64,000 nt of DNA from Aculops lycopersici (taxonomy: Eukaryota > Arthropoda > Arachnida > Trombidiformes > Eriophyidae), in assembly GCA_015350385.1 (NCBI GenBank), contig WNKI01000002.1:6489500-6553499 (forward strand). Direction: 5' to 3'. Position numbers and translations under genes: made by a program. Under the pieces are notes generated by a model. The model did no database searches. It was not told the DNA's origin and saw only the letters and a list, made by a program, of their open reading frames with translations. Positions 55,587 to 64,000 of this stretch are shown here, piece after piece (positions within the stretch are counted from its first letter, which is position 1; every line of letters starts with the position of its first letter).

Positions 55587-55760
55587 ATGTTTGATCGTCC
55601 AAATAGAAGAGAAATTTGGCTTTTGATAGTGTTGAATCCATATCTCATCCATAAAATGGGATCAGCTGATATACTCTATGCACTTGAACGTCAAGCAATC
55701 TCAAATAAAGAAAGAGTTAAAATCATCATCGACTTTCTGTCTCTATGTCCAACTGACTAA
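55587..55760 (+). CDS. Possible small ORF or exon with a CARD-like helix pattern
   Basis: 57 codons from an ATG 66 bp after the CSK stop, in the same frame as CSK. The peptide includes IWLLIVLNPYLIHKMGSADI and then NKERVKIIIDFLSLCP, an amphipathic helical pattern reminiscent of parts of a CARD (death-fold) domain. It is too short for a full CARD and no family can be assigned. It could be a small protein, a first exon, a remnant, or CSK 3' UTR. Confidence 0.25.
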   Translation: MFDRPNRREIWLLIVLNPYLIHKMGSADILYALERQAISNKERVKIIIDFLSLCPTD

Positions 55761-56994
55761 TGCCAACTATCAAGTGACGTAACCATCCCAACACCCACCC
55801 ATTGACCTAACTGATTCACTTGACTCTATCACTTAATGTTCCAGTCCTGATTAAGATGATACATTTTCATATGCAATCTAGTTGCAAATGTGCTTTGATC
55901 TAGAGCTTGGATTAGCGAGCTCAGTATTAAGTTGCCTGACTCACGACGTAATCTAACCACTGAGTGACGATGCACTAAGTCGTTGTGGAGCATATAACGG
56001 TTTTGAATTTTCAACGATCTGTACAACTTTCAAGAGCCCCATTAGACTCTAGAGGAATCAAGAGGAATTCACTGTTATACATTTATAGTTGTTCTTGAGA
56101 GCCTCAAATCATAATCTTAGACTAGTCAACACCAAGAATATCTATATCCATCGAGATGAATTGCAATCCACTGAAACAAAGTAAGCTATTCGGGAACAAT
56201 GGGCGAGCTAGCCAGCAAGAAAGTTGAATTAGGTGTTTCCCCAGCTTTGGGTTCGATGAATCAATTGATCAGAATCAAGTTGATAAGATACATTTTCATA
56301 TCAAGTCGCACCAGACTGAAAGAGAATCGACAAGAATCGTAGCTTTCTTTAACTAGAAATCGATTCAAAAATTAACTCATCAAAACAGACAAAATTCATT
56401 CGATATATACAAATCATATTACCTTTTGTTGAATTATCTAGAATATGTAAACTTTGACATTCGAAATATACACAAAAATATTTACACCGTCAACTTGATA
56501 TCTGATACCTTTCAATCTCTTTAGGTGAACGTTTTTGCAACAGATTTTGTCTATTTTGATTTTAGATGACATATCATGACCACTAATAAATAGACGGCAT
56601 CAGATATCAGCATCACTAGCTGCAACTGGATACAACTCCACAATCACCTGCGATTTCAAATGAAACAAATTTGCTAGCGCTCAAGTACTGAACGATCTAG
56701 AGACATTGTAACTAGTCATGACTCAGCTGCTACCTGTTGTTTTCGACTACACTAGAATTATCCTTTTGAGCTTCCGACTCCGGAGCACAAATACTACTTT
56801 GCTTATTTAAACAACCATTAGCGAGATTGTCTGCCTCACTCCCATTTTTGTCTGATTAACATCAACATACAATATAATTTGGTAGATATCTTTAGTCAAC
56901 TTCCGGTTAGAAAACTTACAAAGAACCCTGAGCATCAAGCCCCAAGAGCACCGCAGCAGAAGCACCAAGTTACTACATAATCTTCGAAACGAAC
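55761..56994. other. CSK-PCSK1 intergenic region
   Basis: AT-rich, no coding feature seen. ACTTCCGG occurs at 56899, 96 bp before the PCSK1 ATG, a position compatible with a promoter element. Confidence 0.4.
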
Positions 56995-59322
56995 ATGCTA
57001 TCTTACCATTCGGCTACCACCTGTGGCTTTCGCCCTAAACCAAGACCAATATTCTCATTCAAACGCAAATACTATGAACCTTCAACACTCAAATCAACAC
57101 TCTCGCGCCTCTTGGTCTTAAGCTCGCTTGTGCTAACACTCTCGCCACTCAAGTCGCTCATACTCCCGACGGAAGCAGTTGCCCAAAAGTGGACAGTGGG
57201 TATCCCAGGTGGTCCATATGAGGCCAACGAGGTGGCTAGTCAACATGGGTGCCGCAACTTGGGTTTAGTTCGTGGATTTGACGACGTCTACTTGTTCGAG
57301 AAGCACATTCAATCTCCTGACCGAGTGCATCGCACCAAGCGCGAGCTCGAAGCCCACCCTTGCGTCGCCTGGGCCGACCCACAAGAACCACTGGAGCGAG
57401 TCAAACGGGGTTACATCACCACCCGCCATGTCACTGCCCATCATATTAGCACACCCGCTGGCTCGGCCCACTTCAAGAACCCTTACGATCGCGGGGTCTA
57501 TGCCAATTTTGCTCCCTCAAGCGACCATCTGTTCAATGATGAACTCTGGGTGCATCAGTGGTACCTACAGGACAACACAAACGTTGCCCAGCTACAGAGT
57601 GACATTGAGCTACACGTAGAGGATGTTTGGAAGATGGGCTACACGGGCCAGGGAGTGGTGGTTGCCATCTTGGACGATGGACTTGAGTGGAACCACACTG
57701 ACATCATGCCAAACTATGACCATCGCGCAAGTTGGGACATGAACAACAACCGCTCCAATCCATTCCCTCGCTACGACGCCCTCAACTCCAACAGCCATGG
57801 AACTAAATGCGCCGGCGAGATTGCAATGGTGGCCAACAACTTGAAGTGTGGAGTTGGCGTGGCGCCTCGCGCTCGAATCGGTGGCATCAAGTGTCTCGAT
57901 GGTGAGGTGGATGACCGGGTTGAGTCCAGCTCACTACTGCACAACATGGACTACATTGACATTTACAGTGGCTCATGGGGACCAGCCGACAATGGACTCA
58001 CCGTCGATGGGCCAAAGCGACTAGCGACACAGGCACTGGAGATGGGCACTAAGTATGGGAGACAAGGTAAGGGAGTGCTGTACGTATGGGCCAACGGCAA
58101 CGGTGGCGCCGCGGGTGACAATTGCAATTGCGATGGCTATGTCAACTCAATCTACACAATCTCAATTGGTGCCGTCACTCAGCAAGGTCAACTTCCGCTC
58201 TACGGTGAGCGCTGCCCGAGTACCATTGCTGTAACCTGTAGCAGTGGCGCCTACACTGACCGGAAGATTGTCACGACCGATCTGCACAACAAGTGCACCA
58301 TTGATTATACTGGCACCTCGGCCGCCGCCCCACTCGCTTCCGGTATCTTCGCTCTTCTCTTGGAGGCCAACCGCAACCTCACCTGGCGCGACGTGCAACA
58401 CTTGACCGCCTGGACCTCGGACCCTCTACCCATTCGCGACAATCCTGGATGGAAGCGCAACTCGGCTGGTTTAATCTTCAACAGTCGCTTCGGATTTGGG
58501 TTGCTCAATGCAAAGGCACTAGTTGACGCGGCACTCAAGTGGCAGACTGTGCCCAAGAAGTCAATTTGTATCCTCTCGCCTTCGTCCAAGATGCCGGCGT
58601 TTCTTCAATCGCGAACCATGGCTCAGGCTTGGTTTGTGAGTGACGGATGCCAACGGGAGTTCGAGAATCAACAAAGACAGGCTCAGTTTTTTGCCGCTGC
58701 CGCCGCAGCCACTAATCATGGACAACAACCAAAGCAAATGGTGGCTGCAACGAGTGGCGGTGTTGGTGGTCGCAGTCGTTGGACACAACCAGGACTCATC
58801 AGCGACTCAGCAATTAACACTCCAAGTCCAGTCATATATGTGGAGCACGTGCAACTCATCGTGGACATTGAGTACACCAACCGCGGAAGCTTGGATATCT
58901 TCCTGATTTCACCTTCAGGAACTGTGTCCACTTTGCTAACTCGCCGCCCATTTGATAAGTCTCGTGCTGGCTTCGATCGTTGGCCTTTAATGAGCCTACA
59001 CTTTTGGGGCGAGTCTTCGATTGGCAAGTGGACGGTTATCGTTCGCGACAAGGATGGACAGAATAACCGTGGCCTGTTGCGCAACGCAACTCTCCTGTTG
59101 CACGGAACCACCTTGCGCCCGGCGCATATGGCACAAAAGCGCGTCTACGAGGGAGAGTCACAGGTACAATCATTTATTGATCCAGTTCTTGAGTTAGATG
59201 AAGACGACATTTATGACCTCAACACCTTTCCTAATGAAATGTCGTTAGTTCGTGATGATAGCTTTCAGCCAACAATGACCAAAGCCTTTGTTGCTCAGGA
59301 GCAAATGAAGCATCACTCATAA
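56995..59322 (+). CDS. PCSK1: Proprotein convertase, PC1/3 type (subtilisin/kexin family)
   Basis: This 775-residue single-exon protein has an internal hydrophobic signal (LLVLSSLVLTLSPLKSLIL), a prodomain ending in RVKR (residues 135-138) and a subtilisin-like catalytic domain. The catalytic residues are Asp227 (AILDDGLEWNH), His268 (NSHGTKCAGE), oxyanion Asn369 (NGNGG) and Ser442 (TGTSAAAPLA). It cleaves prohormones and neuropeptide precursors at dibasic sites in the secretory pathway. PC1/3 identity rests on DDGLEWNHTDI, NNPGWK-like DNPGWKRNSAGLI, SRFGFGLLNAKALVD and the P-domain end HGTTLRPAHMAQKRVYEGES. The oxyanion Asn rules out PC2. A roughly 45-residue Gln/Ala/Gly-rich insertion lies between catalytic and P domains (58650-58790). 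The usual RRGDL reads NRGSL. The C-terminal tail is only about 60 residues, with no Cys-rich or TM segment, unlike furin. Confidence 0.94.
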   Translation: MLSYHSATTCGFRPKPRPIFSFKRKYYEPSTLKSTLSRLLVLSSLVLTLSPLKSLILPTEAVAQKWTVGIPGGPYEANEVASQHGCRNLGLVRGFDDVYLFEKHIQSPDRVHRTKRELEAHPCVAWADPQEPLERVKRGYITTRHVTAHHISTPAGSAHFKNPYDRGVYANFAPSSDHLFNDELWVHQWYLQDNTNVAQLQSDIELHVEDVWKMGYTGQGVVVAILDDGLEWNHTDIMPNYDHRASWDMNNNRSNPFPRYDALNSNSHGTKCAGEIAMVANNLKCGVGVAPRARIGGIKCLDGEVDDRVESSSLLHNMDYIDIYSGSWGPADNGLTVDGPKRLATQALEMGTKYGRQGKGVLYVWANGNGGAAGDNCNCDGYVNSIYTISIGAVTQQGQLPLYGERCPSTIAVTCSSGAYTDRKIVTTDLHNKCTIDYTGTSAAAPLASGIFALLLEANRNLTWRDVQHLTAWTSDPLPIRDNPGWKRNSAGLIFNSRFGFGLLNAKALVDAALKWQTVPKKSICILSPSSKMPAFLQSRTMAQAWFVSDGCQREFENQQRQAQFFAAAAAATNHGQQPKQMVAATSGGVGGRSRWTQPGLISDSAINTPSPVIYVEHVQLIVDIEYTNRGSLDIFLISPSGTVSTLLTRRPFDKSRAGFDRWPLMSLHFWGESSIGKWTVIVRDKDGQNNRGLLRNATLLLHGTTLRPAHMAQKRVYEGESQVQSFIDPVLELDEDDIYDLNTFPNEMSLVRDDSFQPTMTKAFVAQEQMKHHS

Positions 59323-59540
59323 ATGAATTCGATCACTTTGACCATAGGTCCTCTCAACCATCACAACATCTCCACAATATCACCATCAACACAATACCAA
59401 CTAAACATGACAACCGACGATCAAACATGTCAACTCAAACCAAATAACCAATCAGAGACATAATAGCATACAATATAAGCATTCCAAATTACTAACAATA
59501 AATAAAACAAACGACATAAAATCAACACAAACAACAGGTG
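59323..59540. other. Convergent 3' region of PCSK1 and CSL4
   Basis: AATAAATAAA at about 59498-59508 is a good polyadenylation signal for PCSK1. The remainder is AC-rich and non-coding. Confidence 0.5.
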
Positions 59541-60173
59541 CTAAGTTTGCTGTTTAATCTTGGCCACTTTTCTTTCTTCTCTAATGCTTGTCTTTGGACA
59601 CATCATCTCAGTCCAACTGACCGGGATCATGGTGGCACCGGCCTCACTTGTCGCAATAACAACACCAAATTCCTTATCTGCAATCGTCAATAAATATTTG
59701 CCATTGTCGCCCACGCCCAGAACTTTAGCTAAAATTATATCCCCTGGTAGACAGCATTTGCTTATATCAATCAAATCTCTCTCGTGATGCCTCATATCAT
59801 CTTTCCTGACCATTGCCTTGAAGGGTTGTTTTAAGACGTGAGCATTGACGCACCAAATCGAACAGAGCGCCATGTTGGTCTGAATACTTGTCACCTGACA
59901 GGTAACAATATCATTCAAGGAGGGTAATGTACGACTAACTTTGTTATTTCCATCGACTCCAATGAATTTTACATCTTTGTTTGCATGATGAATAACAACC
60001 TGACCTGCTAGACTTGCATGAATGTAATCCTCGCTTTTGTAGGTGCCGGCTGCTGGTACTGTCTTCTCGTCCGCCTTGCAAAGTCGATCGCCTGGAACGC
60101 AATTTATATATGTTTTTTCAACTCTTAACTTGCATTTAGGCACTGGGCCATTATCTGGGGTGTCCACCTCCAT
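59541..60173 (-). CDS. EXOSC1: Exosome complex component CSL4 (EXOSC1)
   Basis: 210 residues, ATG at 60173. CSL4 is an S1-domain cap subunit of the nuclear and cytoplasmic RNA exosome, which processes 5.8S rRNA and degrades RNA. The N-terminal domain has CVPGDRLCKADEKTVPAAGT and SEDYIHASLAGQVV. The central S1 domain starts at LPSLNDIVTCQVTSIQTNMA and includes FKAMVRKDDMRHHERDLIDI and CLPGDIILAKVLGVGDNGKY. The C-terminal Zn-ribbon-like part has FGVVIATSEAGATMIPVSW and EMMCPKTSIREERKVAKI. Compared with human EXOSC1 there are about 22 extra N-terminal residues. It is divergent with YEATS4. Confidence 0.96.
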   Translation of the reverse strand: MEVDTPDNGPVPKCKLRVEKTYINCVPGDRLCKADEKTVPAAGTYKSEDYIHASLAGQVVIHHANKDVKFIGVDGNNKVSRTLPSLNDIVTCQVTSIQTNMALCSIWCVNAHVLKQPFKAMVRKDDMRHHERDLIDISKCCLPGDIILAKVLGVGDNGKYLLTIADKEFGVVIATSEAGATMIPVSWTEMMCPKTSIREERKVAKIKQQT

Positions 60174-60464
60174 TTTGCACTAATGTATTAATAGATCAGT
60201 GGTTTCATATGTTACATTTGATATGGTCAAGATAGTTCTGCAACCACGGGTTGCGAACATACAGTGCCTGTAAGTGAAAAAATTCTACTCGACCCAAAAA
60301 CATGTGGACGAGCGAAAATAAAAACAAACGCGTGATCTGTTTGAGCGCGTGAAAAAGATGCGGATTAGAGGTTCAATTTTCGACGAATAATTGTGTCTTC
60401 CGAATAGAACTAGAATATATAATTATTACATTATCAATACATTGAATTGACCACAAGCAAAACC
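60174..60464. promoter_or_regulatory. Shared divergent upstream region of CSL4 and YEATS4
   Basis: 291 bp between opposite ATGs, so both promoters are expected here. AT-rich near YEATS4. No clear TATA box. Confidence 0.5.
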
Positions 60465-61190
60465 ATGGTTGAAACTCCCATCATCAAAAATAAGACATCC
60501 ATAACGGAATGGGGTCCAGATTCGGGGGGCCGACAGAAGGGTGTGACAATCATCAAACCGATTGTTTATGGAAACATCTCAAGACCCCTGCCAGATAAGA
60601 AAGCAGTTGCAAATGGACCAGAGCATACACATAGATGGACAGTTTATGTAAAACCTTATAATAACGAAGATATGAATTATATTAAGAAGGTTTCATTCAA
60701 ATTGCATGAAAGTTATGGCCCACAGGCCGAAAGAGTCAAAACTCAGCCACCTTTTGAAGTCGAGGAAACAGGATGGGGAGAGTTTGAGATTATTATTAAG
60801 ATACACTTCGTAGATCCCAACGAGAGGCCAGTTACAATATATCACAATCTCAATCTATTCAAGCACTTCAACCCCAACAACCCCTCATCAGCAGGACAGA
60901 TTGTCGACAAAACTGCAATCGTTTGCGCTGAACATTATGACGAGGTTGTCTTCCAGGATCCATCTCTAATGATGAGCCAGATACTTAATGCCACCCCTAC
61001 TCCATTTGCTAATGCTCCCTACAGACATGAGGTTGATTTTGAGACCACTGCTAAAAAGACTGTGGCAGATATAGCTGTTGCTAAGAGAAAGGTTAGGGAT
61101 GAAATTACAGTACTCAAATCCAGACTTAGGAAAGCTTTAGAATACAAGGCCAAGTTGGAGGAGCAACGAGAGAAGATGCAACTTGTTTAG
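60465..61190 (+). CDS. YEATS4: YEATS domain-containing protein 4 (GAS41)
   Basis: 241 residues from the first in-frame ATG (MVETPIIKNK). YEATS4 reads acylated or acetylated histone H3 and is a subunit of the SRCAP and TIP60 chromatin complexes in the nucleus. The YEATS domain (about 20-150) contains GPDSGGRQKGVTIIKPIVYG, HTHRWTVYVKPYNNEDM, KVSFKLHESYGPQ, ETGWGEFEIIIKIHFVDPNE and the following RPVTIYHNL. The C-terminal coiled coil (about 190-240) is rich in Lys/Arg/Glu. A short insertion (FNPNNPSSAGQI) lies after the domain. It converges with the zinc-finger gene, with 65 bp between stops. Confidence 0.97.
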   Translation: MVETPIIKNKTSITEWGPDSGGRQKGVTIIKPIVYGNISRPLPDKKAVANGPEHTHRWTVYVKPYNNEDMNYIKKVSFKLHESYGPQAERVKTQPPFEVEETGWGEFEIIIKIHFVDPNERPVTIYHNLNLFKHFNPNNPSSAGQIVDKTAIVCAEHYDEVVFQDPSLMMSQILNATPTPFANAPYRHEVDFETTAKKTVADIAVAKRKVRDEITVLKSRLRKALEYKAKLEEQREKMQLV

Positions 61191-61255
61191 ATTTGTATTC
61201 AACTCAGCAAAATCAATCGACCATTTTTCTTTATTGATATATAACTATTTAAATG

Positions 61256-62365
61256 TCATGTTCTCTTGAACAAACTGTTAATGTCATGTGAGGGCATGAA
61301 TGTGTTTACTGGGATTCGAGGGTTTTGTTGCAGTTGATAGTGGTAACCGATTAGATTAAACCAATAATCTTTGGCTAGCTGTTGAAGTGTTTCATGTGGT
61401 GGTCTTATGGATGGAATGGAACAATGAGCAGATCCTTGTGGGAGGGGGCCTACTTGCAAAGGTGAGCAAACGATTGGGATCGTTGGTTGTAACATTTGTG
61501 AGAAGTGTTGATTGGACGATGAGGTTAGTGGCGTTAGCATTGCAACTTCTTGAGCGTAATTAATACGATCCATATCGACATTTGGTAGATTAGATGTGGC
61601 GAAGTTGAGATCCCTGTCATCTGGCAATACAGATATTTCGGACTTGACCTTATTGCAATTGCGATTTGCCCTTGTCACACCAATCGCCATCTTATGGCGA
61701 TCTGTCGGCCTAGTTACGTCCGTCTCTATGGATTGCCTATTAATGAATATTCTCTTGTGCTGCTTTTTCCTTTCGTGAGTTCTAACATGCTTTTTTAAAT
61801 GATCCTTCCGCCCAAATCTCTTGCCACAAACGGTGCAGTTGTGAGGTCGCACACCTGTGTGAATCAACTTGTGTCTAGTAAGCTCCTCGTTTCTTGTGAA
61901 TGACTTGTTGCAATCTGTCTCACTGCAAATGAACGGCCTCTCTCCAGTATGGATGCGGATGTGATTCTTTAGTTGTCCGTTGTTCGAGAACGCCATTGGA
62001 CACTCAGGACATTGGTAATTCTTAGGCCTATATTTTTTGACAGCTATCACTGTTTGTCTTGATTTTTGCATTAGATCATTTGGACACGCTACAGGTTGTT
62101 GGTCATTCAACTGCCTTGGCTTTTCGATAGCGAACTGTACCTTATGATCCTCGACTTGAACATCCGGTGTGAGCCTTTGACTCCTGTTGGAGCTTATGAT
62201 AGACTCAATAGAGAAGTCTGTCAACGTCATCTTCGAGTTATTGTGCGACTTGATATTTTTTACCTTACCGGTTGATATTCTAGTAGTTGTGTTGATTGCA
62301 ATGCTTGAAGGCGGGTGTGGGTGTTGCTTATTGTATGTTCTAGTAGATTTGATGCTATTGGACAT
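61256..62365 (-). CDS. C2H2 zinc-finger transcription factor (three fingers)
   Basis: 369 residues from the first in-frame ATG at 62365. Three tandem C2H2 fingers lie at about 117-139 (YQCPECPMAFSNNGQLKNHI), 145-169 (FICSETDCNKSFTRNEELTR) and 175-197 (HNCTVCGKRFGRKDHLKKHV). They are joined by TGERP and TGVRP linkers, so DNA binding is expected. The fingers are followed by a basic run (ERKKQHKR). The second finger has a four-residue Cys-Cys spacing, as in KLF/EGR/GLI-type fingers, but the overall set does not let me name an orthologue. The N- and C-terminal regions are unstructured, rich in Ser/Asn/Gln/Pro. It converges with YEATS4. Confidence 0.9.
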   Translation of the reverse strand: MSNSIKSTRTYNKQHPHPPSSIAINTTTRISTGKVKNIKSHNNSKMTLTDFSIESIISSNRSQRLTPDVQVEDHKVQFAIEKPRQLNDQQPVACPNDLMQKSRQTVIAVKKYRPKNYQCPECPMAFSNNGQLKNHIRIHTGERPFICSETDCNKSFTRNEELTRHKLIHTGVRPHNCTVCGKRFGRKDHLKKHVRTHERKKQHKRIFINRQSIETDVTRPTDRHKMAIGVTRANRNCNKVKSEISVLPDDRDLNFATSNLPNVDMDRINYAQEVAMLTPLTSSSNQHFSQMLQPTIPIVCSPLQVGPLPQGSAHCSIPSIRPPHETLQQLAKDYWFNLIGYHYQLQQNPRIPVNTFMPSHDINSLFKRT

Positions 62366-64000
62366 GCTTGACAATCATGCGATTAGAATTGATTTGCCAG
62401 CTATGAACTCCGAGAATCGAATTTGCCTCTAGTTAGTGTATCTAATTCGATTCGCTCGGGATTGTGGAGTGTTTCGAAGGCTGAAATGTTTTGGTCCCAA
62501 CTACCATGACGACTCGATATGGTTTGCCTAACTGTCTATCGTGTTGAACTAGAATGCTGCTTATGATTGAGCCATCACCTTTCTATTCTATCCGTGGCAC
62601 ACAATCTCATTGACTCTGATGCGCGCGCTGAGTTGTAATATGGCTCTGGGGTTGTCACGCGCCAGGCAAAGCTGGAGTGGCGCACTCGCATTCTTCAATT
62701 TCTGTTTTCTATTCTCTGGTCGTAGGGGCCATAAGTGGCGGCCTAGGTTTGTAAATGGTTTGTTGTTTCTCCCTGACTCTAGTAACGGTGGTAGTGAAGG
62801 CCGCGTTTTGTGAGCTTCTGTTGCTGTTGTTATTGTAGAAGTCGAACGAAAGCAGCGACAACGTGAGCATGAGAGGTGTCAATTGAATCAATTTAGAATG
62901 CGCAAACAACCCAAGGCGCATATAGAGGGGAACCAGAAGTTGTGGCTGTTTAAGTGGAAGTTGGTTTTCGATGCGCATTCGCCAAACCGAACTCGATGTC
63001 ACACATGACGACCACTCGACTCTGCTAAAGTGACGCCGTTGTCGGCACTTTAGAAGTTGAGAGGCCAAAATTGAGAGAGCCACCACAATCACCACCCAAA
63101 CTAGAGCAACAGCAACAAGAGTGACTGGTTGCTTTTCAATAGATGGTAGCCCCCTAACTCGGGCTGTTGTTATTGTTGCTGCTTCAAGCTGCTTGATTCA
63201 TTCAAGCAAATCGATTTCCATCTCTCAGGCGTGGCTAGCGTAAACTCTGCCACGAGTAAAAGAACCCGATGGGAGTTTGTTAGTGGTTGTGTCGACGGTG
63301 TTGGTGCTATATGCTACTGATGGCCATGATGCTACACAGAATTGAGTTCAGTTTGCCGGCAGGTCTGTTAGTTTGATTACGCGCCCGATATATATACGCC
63401 CTCTCAAGTGTATGATGGTTCAATTCGACTCTAGTGCTACCGATCATCTAGCTTCATACTGAGTGACCAATCTACTTTTGTGCTTCGATCATCCTGGTGT
63501 CATCGCCGCCGCCTTCTTTCGCTTCATCGCCTCAGAATGGGAGGCAATCTGTGATGGCCAGTATTTGCTTCGATTGTATTTGCGCCCACTGGTTCAACGT
63601 GTAATGTCAATCACGGCCACCGCTGATCGAATTTGCAAGTTGAACCACTTCAAGTAACCTTCTCCTGAGCTCATTTGAATTTGCGGTATATTCCTATGTT
63701 TCCCACTACGATCATGATTCAAGAGCTGGTTCTTGAGTTTTCAATGGTAGCTCTCAAGAGTTATCTCATCGATCCCGAATTTGCTCGTTTATCATGGCAA
63801 ATCTAGCGTGAAGTGAGTTGATTGCATTCAAGATATTTGCTCGGTTGTTGCCGTGTTACTTGCAGAGATCATCGACTTGTGGACTCGCGACGCAGGTAGT
63901 AGCTGCTTCAACTAGTTGCTTTGGTGCAAATTAAGTCATCATCACGGTAGCTCATCACCAAAAAGGAATACACCGACGGTCTCCTGTGGTGACAAAACAA
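62366..64000. other. Region upstream of the zinc-finger gene, no gene seen
   Basis: No ORF with protein-like composition. An AGTGGCGC word occurs at 62676. The composition returns to the CT/GTTG-rich type seen in the long intron. Confidence 0.45.
63389..63423 (+). promoter_or_regulatory. Possible TATA box with initiator-like sequence
   Basis: TATATATA at 63389-63396 is followed by TTCAATT, with its A at 63422, about 33 bp downstream. The spacing is similar to the minus-strand promoter at 36400-36437. No downstream ORF is convincing, so a gene would lie beyond the window or be non-coding. Confidence 0.3.

Noticed and set aside
1..64000. CRISPR arrays, operons, phage or plasmid features
   Set aside because: The sequence is plainly eukaryotic nuclear DNA; the repeats are microsatellites without spacer structure.

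Overview
The window is nuclear DNA from a metazoan, most likely a small-genome arthropod. An intron-poor mite is my best guess. The support is arthropod-style gene content, Gln/Asn/His-rich insertions, GT-AG introns, and a TATA plus TCAGT-type initiator. The species cannot be read from the sequence. There are no prokaryotic features and no convincing tRNA or rRNA genes.

Layout. (1) 1-9.3 kb holds no convincing gene. It contains one intact Tc1/mariner element (5859-7170), a perfect hairpin (7700-7758) and a (CCGAA)15 tract. (2) 9.29-26.83 kb is the 3' part of a muscarinic acetylcholine receptor gene on the + strand. A short exon at 9289-9404 is followed by a 13.3 kb intron, an exon at 22747-22948, a 130 bp intron, and a last exon of about 3.75 kb encoding a third intracellular loop of roughly 1,050 residues. 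The first 22.7 kb carries the 8-mer CCGGAAGT/ACTTCCGG about twenty times more often than chance. (3) 27.5-42.4 kb is compact and nearly intronless: RPL4, a shortened RRP5/PDCD11, NOP16, COA8, a Frizzled receptor, a secreted Ser/Gly/Tyr-rich protein, a JARID2-N-terminus-like protein, C1QBP/p32 and the PP2A B/PR55 subunit. (4) 42.4-48.5 kb is repeat-rich and gene-poor, with an assembly gap. (5) 48.5-62.4 kb is compact again: AMPK alpha, an orphan PIP-box protein, an ankyrin-only KIDINS220-like protein, CSK, a PC1/3-type proprotein convertase, exosome CSL4, YEATS4/GAS41 and a three-finger C2H2 protein. (6) 62.4-64 kb shows no gene.

Functional themes. RPL4, RRP5 and NOP16 are consecutive large-subunit ribosome genes, and CSL4 adds another rRNA-processing function. 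AMPK, PP2A-B, CSK, Frizzled and the muscarinic receptor are signalling genes. YEATS4 and the JARID2-like protein are chromatin factors. Convergent neighbours end only 44-78 bp apart, so many 3' ends probably overlap. Several conserved proteins are reduced (RRP5, KIDINS220, JARID2, NOP16), while others carry low-complexity loop insertions. This pattern suggests a lineage with strong intron and domain loss.
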